NCBI RefSeq assembly: GCF_000426845.1 | Contig: NZ_AUGD01000021.1 | Span: 22,998 to 86,997 of the forward strand | Direction: 5' to 3' | Length of the DNA stretch: 64,000 bases | DNA from: Bradyrhizobium sp. in8p8 | GTDB lineage: Bacteria > Pseudomonadota > Alphaproteobacteria > Rhizobiales > Xanthobacteraceae | Shown here: positions 23,940-32,464 of the stretch, piece after piece | How the letters are laid out: every line of letters begins with the position of its first letter | Position numbering within the stretch: position 1 is the first letter of the stretch | The notes under the pieces: generated by a model | What the model was told of the DNA's origin: nothing | What the model saw: the letters and a program-made list of their open reading frames with translations, nothing else | Databases searched by the model: none | Made by a program: the position numbers and the translations under genes

Positions 23940-24842
23940 ATGTCGGACAGCAAGTCGTCTGCGCATCAGCGGCGCCATTCGGAGCGCGATCAACTCGATC
24001 TGTTTCGCACTCTCCCCGGAGATCTGGCCCCGCGCGACGCGCAGGACCTGATGGCCTATCCGTTCTTTTCGCTCGCTAAATCGAAGCGGATCGCCCCCAT
24101 CGACTTTCGCGCAGGCACCATCTCGATCCGCGTCGAGGCCGTGCCGGAACACGGCATGGCGACGATCTGGGACGCCGACGTCCTGATTTGGGCCGCCTCG
24201 CAGATTGTCGAAGCCCGCGATGCCGGCCTGAAGACGTCCCGGCTGATGGCCGCCACGCCATACGAAATCCTGACCTTTGTCGGCCGCGGTACGAGTGTGC
24301 GCGACTACGACCGCCTCAAGGCAGCACTCGACCGGCTGCAATCGACCACGGTAATGACGTCCATTCGTCAACCGACGGAGCGCCGGCGGCATCGCTTCTC
24401 CTGGATCAATGAATGGAAAGAGACGGCTGACATGCACGGCCACGCCAGAGGACTCGAACTGATTCTACCGGATTGGTTCTACTCCGGCGTCTTGAACGAA
24501 GCGCTCGTGCTGACAATCGACCGCGCCTATTTCGATCTGACCGGCGGACTCGAGCGCTGGCTCTATCGTCTTGTGCGCAAGCATGGCGGTCGTCAGGCAG
24601 GCGGTTGGAGCTTCGATTTCGTGCACCTCCACGCCAAATCCGGCAGCTTGTCGCCGCTCAAACATTTTGCGTACGACCTGCGCCAGATCGTCCACCGCCA
24701 GACGCTGCCAGGCTACCAGCTTGTCATCACGCATGACCTGAATGGCGCGGAGCGGCTGAACTTCGCGCCAGTCCTGGTCGATTCTTTTGCCGAGCGACTG
24801 CGCAAGCGCGGGCTCGTTCCTCGTCCGGGGGACAACCTGTGA
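23940..24842 (+). CDS. repA: replication initiator protein A
   Basis: 300 residues. DLMAYPFFSLAKSKRIAPID at residues about 36-55 and ERWLYRLVRKHGGRQAGGWS near 205 are typical of the RPA replication initiators of alphaproteobacterial plasmids and ICEs, with two winged-helix domains. ATG 23940 is 2 bases after the HTH stop. Three 18-bp iterons begin 5 bases after the stop codon. Together they suggest a RepA-dependent origin that maintains the excised circle. Confidence 0.88.
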   Translation: MSDSKSSAHQRRHSERDQLDLFRTLPGDLAPRDAQDLMAYPFFSLAKSKRIAPIDFRAGTISIRVEAVPEHGMATIWDADVLIWAASQIVEARDAGLKTSRLMAATPYEILTFVGRGTSVRDYDRLKAALDRLQSTTVMTSIRQPTERRRHRFSWINEWKETADMHGHARGLELILPDWFYSGVLNEALVLTIDRAYFDLTGGLERWLYRLVRKHGGRQAGGWSFDFVHLHAKSGSLSPLKHFAYDLRQIVHRQTLPGYQLVITHDLNGAERLNFAPVLVDSFAERLRKRGLVPRPGDNL

Positions 24843-24847
24843 ATTTT

Positions 24848-24912
24848 CTCGTGCTATCGGGGACCAACATTCTCGTGCCATCGGGGACCCGATCCTCGTG
24901 CCATCGGGGACC
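24848..24912 (+). repeat. three iterons, candidate oriV
   Basis: Three direct copies of CTCGTGCYATCGGGGACC at 24848-24865, 24872-24889 and 24895-24912. The first differs at one base. Spacing is 24 and 23 bp, about two helical turns. Iterons beside a rep gene are normally RepA-binding sites of an origin. Confidence 0.7.
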
Positions 24913-25182
24913 GGAATCGCCAATAACGCCCTGCCGCGCAAGGCCTTCCCGCTCTCGTAACCCTACTAACCTGGAATCCTCCGGAGTCTTTCTAACGGAC
25001 CCTGACAATCGAACGGCGATTGCGAAGGGGACGATAGCGAAGCGCGCCGCCACCTGGCGATCGCCAATGCCACCACTCGCCGATCGTCAGCATGATCTCG
25101 CTGCCACGTTCCGGCCGATACCAAAACTTTGTGGCGAACTCTACACCCGCCGCGGTACCCCTCAGCAGCATGGAGCCCCAAG
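24913..25182. other. region where parA is usually found
   Basis: 270 bases with no supportable gene. Related ICEs carry a ParA-type ATPase gene between repA and the DUF2840 gene; no Walker motif or other ParA segment is visible in any frame here. The region may contain the rest of the replication origin. Confidence 0.4.
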
Positions 25183-25647
25183 GTGAACGACCTCACGACT
25201 GTTGAGCTCTTGTGGCTCCAGAAGCGGATAGAAAACCGGATCCGGTTCGGCCGTCCGGTATCAGAAAAGATCGTTGACCGTCACCGCCGCGTCCTCTCGT
25301 TCGCGCCCGGCAGCATTTTCGCGTTCGTGCGCTGGACATCCAATGACTTCGGAACTGTCTTGTCGCGCATCGATATCCTGCGCGCGGTGCGGACCGGGCA
25401 GCGTTACTCGACCGTGCCCTGGATCAATCCTGGCGGCGACAGTCTGCTACGATTGTCAGGTTGGCCGAGAGTCGAACGCGCACTGCAATTGATCGATACG
25501 GTGGAGGCGCTCGGCATCCATCCCTCCGACGTGGCCCCCGACTATTGGCATCACGTCCACAACCGTCTCTCGGTCAACGAGGCGCCGCGGATCTACACCC
25601 GTTCCCGCCACCAGGCATGGCTGCATCGGCGGAGGGTTGCGCCATGA
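25183..25647 (+). CDS. DUF2840 domain protein
   Basis: 154 residues from GTG 25183. The core reads ENRIRFGRPVSEKIVDRHRR, FAFVRWTSNDFGTVLSRIDI and PWINPGGDSLLRLSGWPRVE, characteristic of DUF2840. It always precedes traF in rhizobial ICEs and plasmids, and here overlaps the traF start by ATGA (25644-25647). The function is unknown; the position suggests a transfer-related cytoplasmic protein. Confidence 0.85.
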   Translation: MNDLTTVELLWLQKRIENRIRFGRPVSEKIVDRHRRVLSFAPGSIFAFVRWTSNDFGTVLSRIDILRAVRTGQRYSTVPWINPGGDSLLRLSGWPRVERALQLIDTVEALGIHPSDVAPDYWHHVHNRLSVNEAPRIYTRSRHQAWLHRRRVAP

Positions 25648-26153
25648 AGAGTCGGCTGAAGCTCCTTCTTGTGACGTCTGCGACGGCAGCTCTTGTGCTG
25701 TTCTCGATCCAGGCCAAGTCGCCGCTCTACATCTGGAATGCCTCGCAGAGCGTACCGATTGGTCTCTATCGTGTGCGGCCTGCGGAACGATTGGTCGTCA
25801 CCGAACTCGTCGTGGTTCGACCCCCCGAGCCGCTGGCGAGCTTCCTGGATCTGAACGGCTATCTGCCCGTTGGTGTTCCCATGCTCAAGCGCGTCCTGGC
25901 GCTCCCGGGACAAACCATCTGCCGAACCGGCTTCACAGTGACCGTCGACAGCATCGAGGTGGGCGAGGCCCGCGAGCGCGACGGCCGCGGACGCCCGTTG
26001 CCGGTCTGGCGCGGATGCCGCGTGGTCGCCGCCGATGAAATCTTTCTCATGAACTGGCAGTCCCCGGACTCGTTCGATGGCCGCTACTTCGGTCCCGTGC
26101 CGGCATCCGCGGTCATTGGACATGCACTTCCCGTGTGGACGAAGGAGGAATGA
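25644..26153 (+). CDS. traF: TraF, S26-family signal peptidase
   Basis: 169 residues with an N-terminal membrane anchor (LKLLLVTSATAALVLFSIQA). SQSVPIGLYRV carries the S26 catalytic Ser, and PMLKRVLALPGQ the Lys. MNWQSPDSFDGRYFGPVPAS is the usual C-terminal motif. TraF-type peptidases mature and cyclise the TrbC pilin in the RP4/Ti systems. Coupled by ATGA overlaps to the genes on both sides. Confidence 0.9.
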   Translation: MKSRLKLLLVTSATAALVLFSIQAKSPLYIWNASQSVPIGLYRVRPAERLVVTELVVVRPPEPLASFLDLNGYLPVGVPMLKRVLALPGQTICRTGFTVTVDSIEVGEARERDGRGRPLPVWRGCRVVAADEIFLMNWQSPDSFDGRYFGPVPASAVIGHALPVWTKEE

Positions 26154-27064
26154 GTTTGTTCTTAATTGTACATCGGTCAGCCATTCCTCCGCTCGGCCGG
26201 TCGCGGCGTCAATCTTCCATCCCGGCCGCTTCTGTGAAAACCATGGGGCTCGGCGGGGGGCGACGACGTTGGCTACATCGCCATAAGGGCACGTTAACCC
26301 AGCCAACCCCTAGCACGACCGCTTGCCTACAGACGATCAGCGCCGTTTCATGCGTTATAGCAATATTGCTGACGATCGTACTGCCAATGCAGACAATTGA
26401 TGCTGCTGAATTGGAGAAGTCAGTCGCACCGTCACACAGCATCTCGAAGGCCGCTACCTATGCGGCATTCGTCACGGAAGCGTTCCATCAGTTTGCGATC
26501 CCGGAGCATTGGATCCGCACCGTCATCGAGGTCGAGAGTGGCTGGAACACGCGCGCAGTATCACCCCGAGGCGCACTCGGTCTGATGCAAATCATGCCGG
26601 ACACCTGGGTCGAACTGAGCGTCCGTTACCAGCTCGGTATCGATCCCTTTGATCCGCGCGACAACATCTTGGCAGGTACCGCGTACCTTCGAGAGATGCT
26701 CGACCGCTTCGGATTGGAGGGGTTCCTTGCGGCTTACAATGCAGGGCCGCGCCGCTACTTGGAGCACTTGACCACAGGCAAGCCGCTTCCGGAGGAAACA
26801 CAGACCTACGTCGCGAAACTCGCACCGCTAATTCGCGATGAACAACGCGAGCGCGGCACCACGGCCGTCAAACGATTTGCTTCTTGGCAGGAGGGACCGC
26901 TCTTTGTCGAGCGGTCCCGCGCACCTTCCTTTGACGCCCGATTTGCGCCGCCCGCGAACATCCTGCCTTCCTCCAGGGTCTCGTCCACGACGAATGCATC
27001 CATGCTGGTCCCGCGCGAGGCGGGTCTGTTTGTGCAGAGAGCTAGTGAGGCGCGATTCCGATGA
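26150..27064 (+). CDS. lytic transglycosylase (VirB1-like)
   Basis: 304 residues from ATG 26150, which overlaps the traF stop; GTG 26135 is an alternative. A hydrophobic segment (AVSCVIAILLTIVLP) near residue 80 acts as signal or anchor. The SLT domain follows: TVIEVESGWNTRAVSPRGAL (catalytic Glu), GLMQIMPDTW, ILAGTAYLREMLDRFG, FLAAYNAGP. It opens the peptidoglycan for the conjugation channel. The tail is rich in Ser/Arg and variable. Confidence 0.88.
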   Translation: MSLFLIVHRSAIPPLGRSRRQSSIPAASVKTMGLGGGRRRWLHRHKGTLTQPTPSTTACLQTISAVSCVIAILLTIVLPMQTIDAAELEKSVAPSHSISKAATYAAFVTEAFHQFAIPEHWIRTVIEVESGWNTRAVSPRGALGLMQIMPDTWVELSVRYQLGIDPFDPRDNILAGTAYLREMLDRFGLEGFLAAYNAGPRRYLEHLTTGKPLPEETQTYVAKLAPLIRDEQRERGTTAVKRFASWQEGPLFVERSRAPSFDARFAPPANILPSSRVSSTTNASMLVPREAGLFVQRASEARFR

Positions 27065-27315
27065 GTGCAATCGCATGCGGTCGAAGGCAGTCGCAAGTTT
27101 TCGCGCATTGGAGAATGGAAGGGAGAGCGCAGGGGTTAGCCGACCGGAGATGGCAAGGGAAAAGGCCGGCCGTCGGTTCGGCCTATGTGGTTGGTTGGGT
27201 TCGAGGATTTGGTCATGCTGCCGATGCATCCTGCCGGCGCTTTTGGCGATTCATCGAACGAAATCAACGCTTCTCGCGCCAGACGTCTACGAAAGAGCAA
27301 GGTTTTTGGCCGTGA
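27061..27315 (+). CDS. possible small protein between transglycosylase and relaxase
   Basis: 84 residues, starting with an ATGA overlap on the transglycosylase stop and running 10 bases into the relaxase start. It is rich in Arg, Trp and Gly with no recognised domain. The tight coupling makes it plausible, but the composition could be that of a chance frame. The 240 bases may instead be an untranslated spacer holding cis signals such as oriT. Confidence 0.3.
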   Translation: MSAIACGRRQSQVFAHWRMEGRAQGLADRRWQGKRPAVGSAYVVGWVRGFGHAADASCRRFWRFIERNQRFSRQTSTKEQGFWP

Positions 27316-29063
27316 AGGCGCGCGACGACGATCTCCGCATTCGCCCCGGACGCATCCACCACGGCAACCGCGGCGGCAAACGTCCGCAGACCTTTGTCGG
27401 CGAGGTGATGCGGTCCGCAAAGAGAGCGGGGCATGTCGGCAACAGTTTCCGATCAAGCCAGGTGCGCAGCCGCTCCCAGTTCGGGCGGGGCCGACGCGCG
27501 GCGGCCGCGATCCGCCTGCGCTCGAATGCCCGGCGCGTGGTGACGAAAGCACGCGTCGTGCGTCACAAGGGCTCGCGCTTTCGATCTGCGCCGCTACCCA
27601 AGCACCTCGCGTATCTCAAGCGCGATGGCGTCACGCGCGATGGCGAAGACCCCCGTATGTTTGACGCGGCCTCCGATACGGCGGACGAGCGTGCCTTCGC
27701 CGCACGCTGCGAAGATGATCGCCATCATTTCAGGTTCATCGTTTCGCCGGAAGACGGGGCCGCGCTCGGTGACCTCAAGGCGTTCACGCGTGAGCTGATG
27801 CGCGACGTCGAGAAGGATCTCGGAACCAGGCTCGACTGGATCGCGGTAGATCACTGGAATACGGACAATCCGCATGTCCATGTTCTCATCCGTGGGCGTG
27901 CCGATGATGGTCAGGACCTTGTCATTAGCCGCGAGTACATCAGCCGCGGTTTTCGCGATCGCGCGGCCGACCGCGTCACTCTTGAGCTCGGCCCTCGCAG
28001 TGAGATGGAAATTCGCACGAGCCTCGAACGGGAGGTGAATGCGGAGCGCTGGACCGGCCTCGACCGGGCGCTACGCGACGTCTCCGACGCGTCCGGCGGC
28101 GTGGCAGACCTTAGGCTGAGCCAAGATGTTGAAGATCCCGAATTGCGCCGGCTATTGATCGGCAGGGCGGGCAAGCTTGAGCGCCTCGGCCTGGCAGAGC
28201 CTGCCGGCCCGGCTTGTTGGACCCTGAAACCTGGTCTTGAACAGACACTTCGTCAGCTAGGCATGCGCGGTGACATCATCAAGACGATGCACCAAGCCTT
28301 GACTGGTAACGGTCGCGAGCCAGACGTCAGCACCTTTGCCCTGCACGGCAACGAGCCAACAGATCCGATTCTTGGCCGCCTTGTCCAACGCGGGCTCGAC
28401 GATGAGCTTAAAGGCACCGCTTACGCGATTGTCGCCAGCGTCGACGGACGCACGCACCACCTGCGCTTTGGCGATATCGACATGACCGGCGATGCGCCGG
28501 CCGGCGCCATCGTCGAGGCGCGCCTCTATGATGATGCGAACGGACGCCGGCACGTGTCACTCGCGATCCGATCGGATATGTCCATCGAAGAGCAGGTGGC
28601 GGCGAGGGGCAGCACTTGGCTCGACCGCCAGCTCCTTACCAAGGATCCGCCGCTCAGCCGCGCCGGTTTTGGTGCCGAGGTGCGGGAGGCAATGGAAGCG
28701 CGCATCGATCATCTCGTGGAGGAGGGGCTGGCCCGCCGGCATGGGCAGCGCGTGGTGTTCGCACGCGACTTGCTCGCGACGTTGCGGCGTCGGGAGTTGC
28801 AGGAGGCCGGTGCCAAGCTTGGGGCCGAAACGGGGCTTGACCACCGTTTGGCTGCTGAGGGCGATTCTATTTCCGGCATCTACAGGCAACGAGCGAGCCT
28901 CGCCTCGGGGCGCTTTGCCATGATCGATGATGGGCTCGGTTTTCAGCTCGTGCCGTGGCGGCCAGCCTTGGAGCAGCATCTCGGAAAGCAGGTGACAGGC
29001 GTCATGATGCCAGGCGGCAGGATCGATTGGGATTTCGGTCGTAAGCGCGGACTGGGCCTCTAG
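27306..29063 (+). CDS. rlxS: relaxase/mobilisation nuclease with DUF3363 (RlxS-like)
   Basis: 585 residues from TTG 27306 (TTG GCC GTG AAG, read as MAVKARDDDL, the usual start of the family); AGCAAGG lies 5-6 bases upstream and no ATG is near. FIVSPEDGAALGDLKAFTRE, RLDWIAVDHWNTDNPHVHVL form the relaxase domain, with the metal-binding HxNTDNPHVH histidines at about residues 182-191. The DUF3363 region fills the rest and ends GGRIDWDFGRKRGLGL. It nicks oriT and pilots the strand through the TraG/Trb channel. Confidence 0.87.
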   Translation: MAVKARDDDLRIRPGRIHHGNRGGKRPQTFVGEVMRSAKRAGHVGNSFRSSQVRSRSQFGRGRRAAAAIRLRSNARRVVTKARVVRHKGSRFRSAPLPKHLAYLKRDGVTRDGEDPRMFDAASDTADERAFAARCEDDRHHFRFIVSPEDGAALGDLKAFTRELMRDVEKDLGTRLDWIAVDHWNTDNPHVHVLIRGRADDGQDLVISREYISRGFRDRAADRVTLELGPRSEMEIRTSLEREVNAERWTGLDRALRDVSDASGGVADLRLSQDVEDPELRRLLIGRAGKLERLGLAEPAGPACWTLKPGLEQTLRQLGMRGDIIKTMHQALTGNGREPDVSTFALHGNEPTDPILGRLVQRGLDDELKGTAYAIVASVDGRTHHLRFGDIDMTGDAPAGAIVEARLYDDANGRRHVSLAIRSDMSIEEQVAARGSTWLDRQLLTKDPPLSRAGFGAEVREAMEARIDHLVEEGLARRHGQRVVFARDLLATLRRRELQEAGAKLGAETGLDHRLAAEGDSISGIYRQRASLASGRFAMIDDGLGFQLVPWRPALEQHLGKQVTGVMMPGGRIDWDFGRKRGLGL

Positions 29064-29172
29064 CGGCGTCGGCAGGATCAGATCTGTCCGAATTCCGCGA
29101 GGCGACCGCACAACGTACCCTCGCGGGCGCCTCGTACTTGATGCCAGGCGACGACTTTGCTGCATCCCGGCC

Positions 29173-31164
29173 ATGTCGACGACAAAAGTGCTTTGGGGCC
29201 AGATCACGCTTGTCCTTGCCATCGTGCTCATCTCCACGTGGGCAGCGACGCAATGGGTTGCCTGGAGGTTGGGATTTCAGCCGCGACTTGGGTCCCCCTG
29301 GTTTGAGCTCGGCATGCCCATCTACCTTCCGCCCGCCTTCTTCTGGTGGTGGTATGCATACGATGCCTATGCCCCTAAAATCTTCGTCGAGGGCGCCTGC
29401 ATCGCGGCGTCCGGCGGGGTGATCTCGATCGTCGTCGCCTTTGCAATGTCGATTTGGCGGGCGCAGGAGGCGCAGACCGCAGCTACCTATGGCTCTGCCC
29501 GGTGGGCGCTACAGAATGAAATCCGTAGCGCCCAGCTCTTGGGCCCAGACGGTGTCGTCCTCGGTCGCTTTGATCGCAACTACCTGCGACACGACGGCCC
29601 CGAGCATGTGCTCTGCTTCGCACCGACGCGGTCGGGCAAGGGCGTCGGCCTCGTGGTACCGACGCTTCTGACATGGCCGGGCAGTTGCATCGTCCATGAC
29701 ATCAAGGGCGAGAATTGGCATCTGACCTCCGGCTTCCGTGCCCGCCATGGAAAGGTAGTGCTGTTTGATCCCATCAACCGCAACTCGGCGGCGTACAATC
29801 CCCTCCTGGAGGTCCGTCGCGGCGAATGGGAAGTTCGGGACGTCCAGAACATCGCCGACGTGTTGGTCGATCCGGAAGGCGCCCTGGAACGGCGTAGCCA
29901 TTGGGAGAAGACCAGCCATTCCCTGCTCGTCGGTGCGATCCTGCACGTCCTTTATGCCGAGCAGGACAAGACCCTGGCTGGCGTCGCAAAATTCCTGTCG
30001 GATCCCAAGCGCCCGATCGAGGCAACCTTGCGCGCGATGATGTCGGCGGCTCATATGGGTGATGCCGGCGTTCACCCGGTTATCGCGTCTGCTGCTCGCG
30101 AGCTCCTGAACAAGAGCGAAAACGAACGCTCTGGCGTGCTTTCAACCGCGATGTCATTCCTTGGGCTCTACCGCGATCCAGTTGTGGCGCAGGTGACGCG
30201 CCACAGCGACTGGCGGATCCGTGACCTGGTGGAGGCAGACCAGCCGACAACGCTCTACCTCGTCGTACCGCCATCCGACATCAGCCGGACCAAGCCGCTC
30301 GTGCGGCTGATCCTCAACCAGATCGGCCGCCGCTTGACGGAAGATTTGAATGCCAAGGGACGCCGGCATTGTGTGCTGCTGATGCTCGACGAGTTTCCGG
30401 CCCTAGGTAGGTTGGACTTCTTCGAGTCGGCGCTCGCGTTCATGGCCGGCTACGGGCTTAAGAGTTTCTTGATCGCACAGTCACTCAACCAGATCGAGAA
30501 GGCCTATGGCCCGAACAATTCGATCCTGGACAACTGCCATGTCCGCGTGTCCTTCGCCACCAATGACGAACGGACCGCGCGACGCGTGTCGGAGGCGCTG
30601 GGAACCGCAACCGAATTGCGCGCTATGAAGAACTATGCCGGCCATAGGTTGAGCCCGTGGCTTGGTCACCTCATGGTGTCGCGGCAGGAGACGGCACGTC
30701 CGCTTTTGACGCCGGGCGAGGTGATGCAATTGCCGCCGGACGATGAATTGGTTCTGATTTCGGGGTGCCCCCCGATCCGCGCAAAAAAGGCGCGCTATTA
30801 CGAAGACTTGCGGTTTCGCGAGCGGGTGCTTCCGCCGGCCACGTCAAGCGGGGCAGAGAGCCGTGTTTTGCCTGCGGAGGATGACTGGAGCAAGTTGCCC
30901 CTGCCGGTCACCCCGCGCAACATGCAGAAGCCGAAGGTTCAAGGTGGATCCATAGACGATCCCGCCAATGGTGGCATCAGGCGGGAGCCGGAGCTTCCCG
31001 TGCATGAAGATGTGGCGCCAGATCCGATTCCCGCGAAGACCGAGTTCGAATTTACCGACGAGGATTCCGATGATGACATCCAGCGTGCAGGCGAACTGCG
31101 CAGGGCGGCGGCGGGCGTAGCCCGCCAGGCGGCGCTGGATCCCGACGATGGCCTTGATCTCTAA
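29173..31164 (+). CDS. traG: TraG, type IV coupling protein
   Basis: 663 residues. Two membrane segments lie at about 8-30 and 76-95, separated by the periplasmic loop. Walker A APTRSGKGVG is near 150-159 and Walker B VLLMLDEFPALG near 400-411. PSDISRTKPLVRLILNQIGR and SNARITV-type SFATNDERTARRVSEALG match VirD4/TraG ATPases. It links the relaxosome to the Trb channel and powers DNA export. The acidic tail after residue 560 is variable. Confidence 0.92.
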   Translation: MSTTKVLWGQITLVLAIVLISTWAATQWVAWRLGFQPRLGSPWFELGMPIYLPPAFFWWWYAYDAYAPKIFVEGACIAASGGVISIVVAFAMSIWRAQEAQTAATYGSARWALQNEIRSAQLLGPDGVVLGRFDRNYLRHDGPEHVLCFAPTRSGKGVGLVVPTLLTWPGSCIVHDIKGENWHLTSGFRARHGKVVLFDPINRNSAAYNPLLEVRRGEWEVRDVQNIADVLVDPEGALERRSHWEKTSHSLLVGAILHVLYAEQDKTLAGVAKFLSDPKRPIEATLRAMMSAAHMGDAGVHPVIASAARELLNKSENERSGVLSTAMSFLGLYRDPVVAQVTRHSDWRIRDLVEADQPTTLYLVVPPSDISRTKPLVRLILNQIGRRLTEDLNAKGRRHCVLLMLDEFPALGRLDFFESALAFMAGYGLKSFLIAQSLNQIEKAYGPNNSILDNCHVRVSFATNDERTARRVSEALGTATELRAMKNYAGHRLSPWLGHLMVSRQETARPLLTPGEVMQLPPDDELVLISGCPPIRAKKARYYEDLRFRERVLPPATSSGAESRVLPAEDDWSKLPLPVTPRNMQKPKVQGGSIDDPANGGIRREPELPVHEDVAPDPIPAKTEFEFTDEDSDDDIQRAGELRRAAAGVARQAALDPDDGLDL

Positions 31165-31173
31165 GGTGACTTG

Positions 31174-31611
31174 ATGCGGACCAAGCATACATTTCGCCTG
31201 CCCCCCGATCTCGCCAGCCAGTTGGCGGATTATGCCAACCGGAAGCGGGTGCCACAGGTCCTCGTTGTCGAATCGGCACTGTCATCATTCCTCTCCCCGG
31301 ATGGCTCCGAGCGCATGGAAGCGGCCCTCGGCCGACGGTTGGACCGGCTGACACGCCAGGTCGAGCGCCTCGAGCGTCACGTGACGATCTCGAATGAAGC
31401 GCTGGCGCTGTTCGTCCGCTTCTGGCTGACGGCGACGCCGCCTTTGCCGGATACCGCACAACCTGCTGCACAGGCCAAAGGACGCGAGCGCTATGAAGGC
31501 TTCATTGAAGCTTTGGGCCGGCGGCTCGCCAGAGGCCAGAGCCTCGCGCAGGAACTCACCTTGGACGTCGAGCCGCGCGTTGGGTCGGCCGACAAACCTG
31601 ATCCCGCCTGA
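31174..31611 (+). CDS. CopG/RHH-type protein
   Basis: 145 residues from ATG 31174, 9 bases after the traG stop. RTKHTFRLPPDLASQLADYA and QVLVVESALSSFLSPDGSER form a ribbon-helix-helix domain. The rest is helical (LDRLTRQVERLERHVTISNE, LFVRFWLTATPPLPD) and conserved in trb-linked RHH proteins. Probably an autoregulator of the transfer operon or an oriT accessory protein. Confidence 0.83.
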   Translation: MRTKHTFRLPPDLASQLADYANRKRVPQVLVVESALSSFLSPDGSERMEAALGRRLDRLTRQVERLERHVTISNEALALFVRFWLTATPPLPDTAQPAAQAKGRERYEGFIEALGRRLARGQSLAQELTLDVEPRVGSADKPDPA

Positions 31612-31801
31612 TTGGTCCGCCGATTCTTTCTTTCGCTACGCCACACTACGACATCGATGCCTGTGCGGTTGAAGCAAAAGCGGGACTGTCCCTTCTGTCA
31701 TCCTGCCGCCGTTCAAGACGGCTTTTCGATGATCGGATCTCGCCTCGCTGATTGCGAGTGCCGCGGCTCCGATCGATTCAGTTGCATGGGGAGCGAAGAT
31801 C

Positions 31802-32464
31802 GTGACGGTCGACGGCGAACGCGATGGACAGGTCAGCTTGAGTTTGGATCAAATTGAGGCGACCGCCTCGCCGATTCCGAGTGAGACTCCTCGAACCAGA
31901 AAAGTCAGTGTTCAGCTCTCCGAGACGATTTTCGAGCGCTTGGAAGCGGCAACCGGCCAGCCGGGTGCGGGCAAGAGCATGATCGTGGAGGCCGCTCTCG
32001 AACGGTTCCTGAATCCGGCTCCGCCGGTGGAAGGCATGGTTCATGAGGCCCTCCATCGGATCGGCGATCAAATTGAACGCCTGGAGAGCGAAATTGCGAT
32101 CATCGCCGAGACGGTCGCGCTGCACGTCCGTTATCACCTCACGGTGACACCCCCGATGCCGCCATCGCAGCAGCGCGACGCGTGTGTGCTGGGTTACCGG
32201 CGGTTCAAAGCCCTGGCCGAGCAGGTTGACCGACGCGTGCGCGCGAGCCAACCGCTGATGCGGGAGACAATCGCCGGTCTCAGCATGAGTGAGCGCACGG
32301 TCTCTCCGCCTGAGAGAGATGGGGGGGCCGTGCCCGATCGTTCAGAAGATCAGAATGACGTCCTTTGCGACGTCGCCCCAGACGCGGAATCCAAGCAAAT
32401 GGCTGCCGTCCAGGAGGACGGCAGCAACCCCAACTTTCGAAATTTGCCAAACGCCTTCTGCTGA
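31802..32464 (+). CDS. second CopG/RHH-type protein, paralogue of the preceding
   Basis: 220 residues from GTG 31802. KVSVQLSETIFERLEAATGQ and KSMIVEAALERFLNP form an RHH domain. IERLESEIAIIAETVALHVR then YHLTVTPPMP and YRRFKALAEQVDRRVRASQP repeat the layout of the preceding protein, so the genes are diverged duplicates. The C-terminal 45 residues are extra and overlap the MFS frame. It may regulate the inserted transporter or the trb genes. Confidence 0.65.
   Translation: MTVDGERDGQVSLSLDQIEATASPIPSETPRTRKVSVQLSETIFERLEAATGQPGAGKSMIVEAALERFLNPAPPVEGMVHEALHRIGDQIERLESEIAIIAETVALHVRYHLTVTPPMPPSQQRDACVLGYRRFKALAEQVDRRVRASQPLMRETIAGLSMSERTVSPPERDGGAVPDRSEDQNDVLCDVAPDAESKQMAAVQEDGSNPNFRNLPNAFC

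Noticed and set aside
24848..24912. CRISPR-like repeats
   Set aside because: Only three 18-bp copies with 5-6 bp spacers, next to repA; these are iterons, not a CRISPR array.
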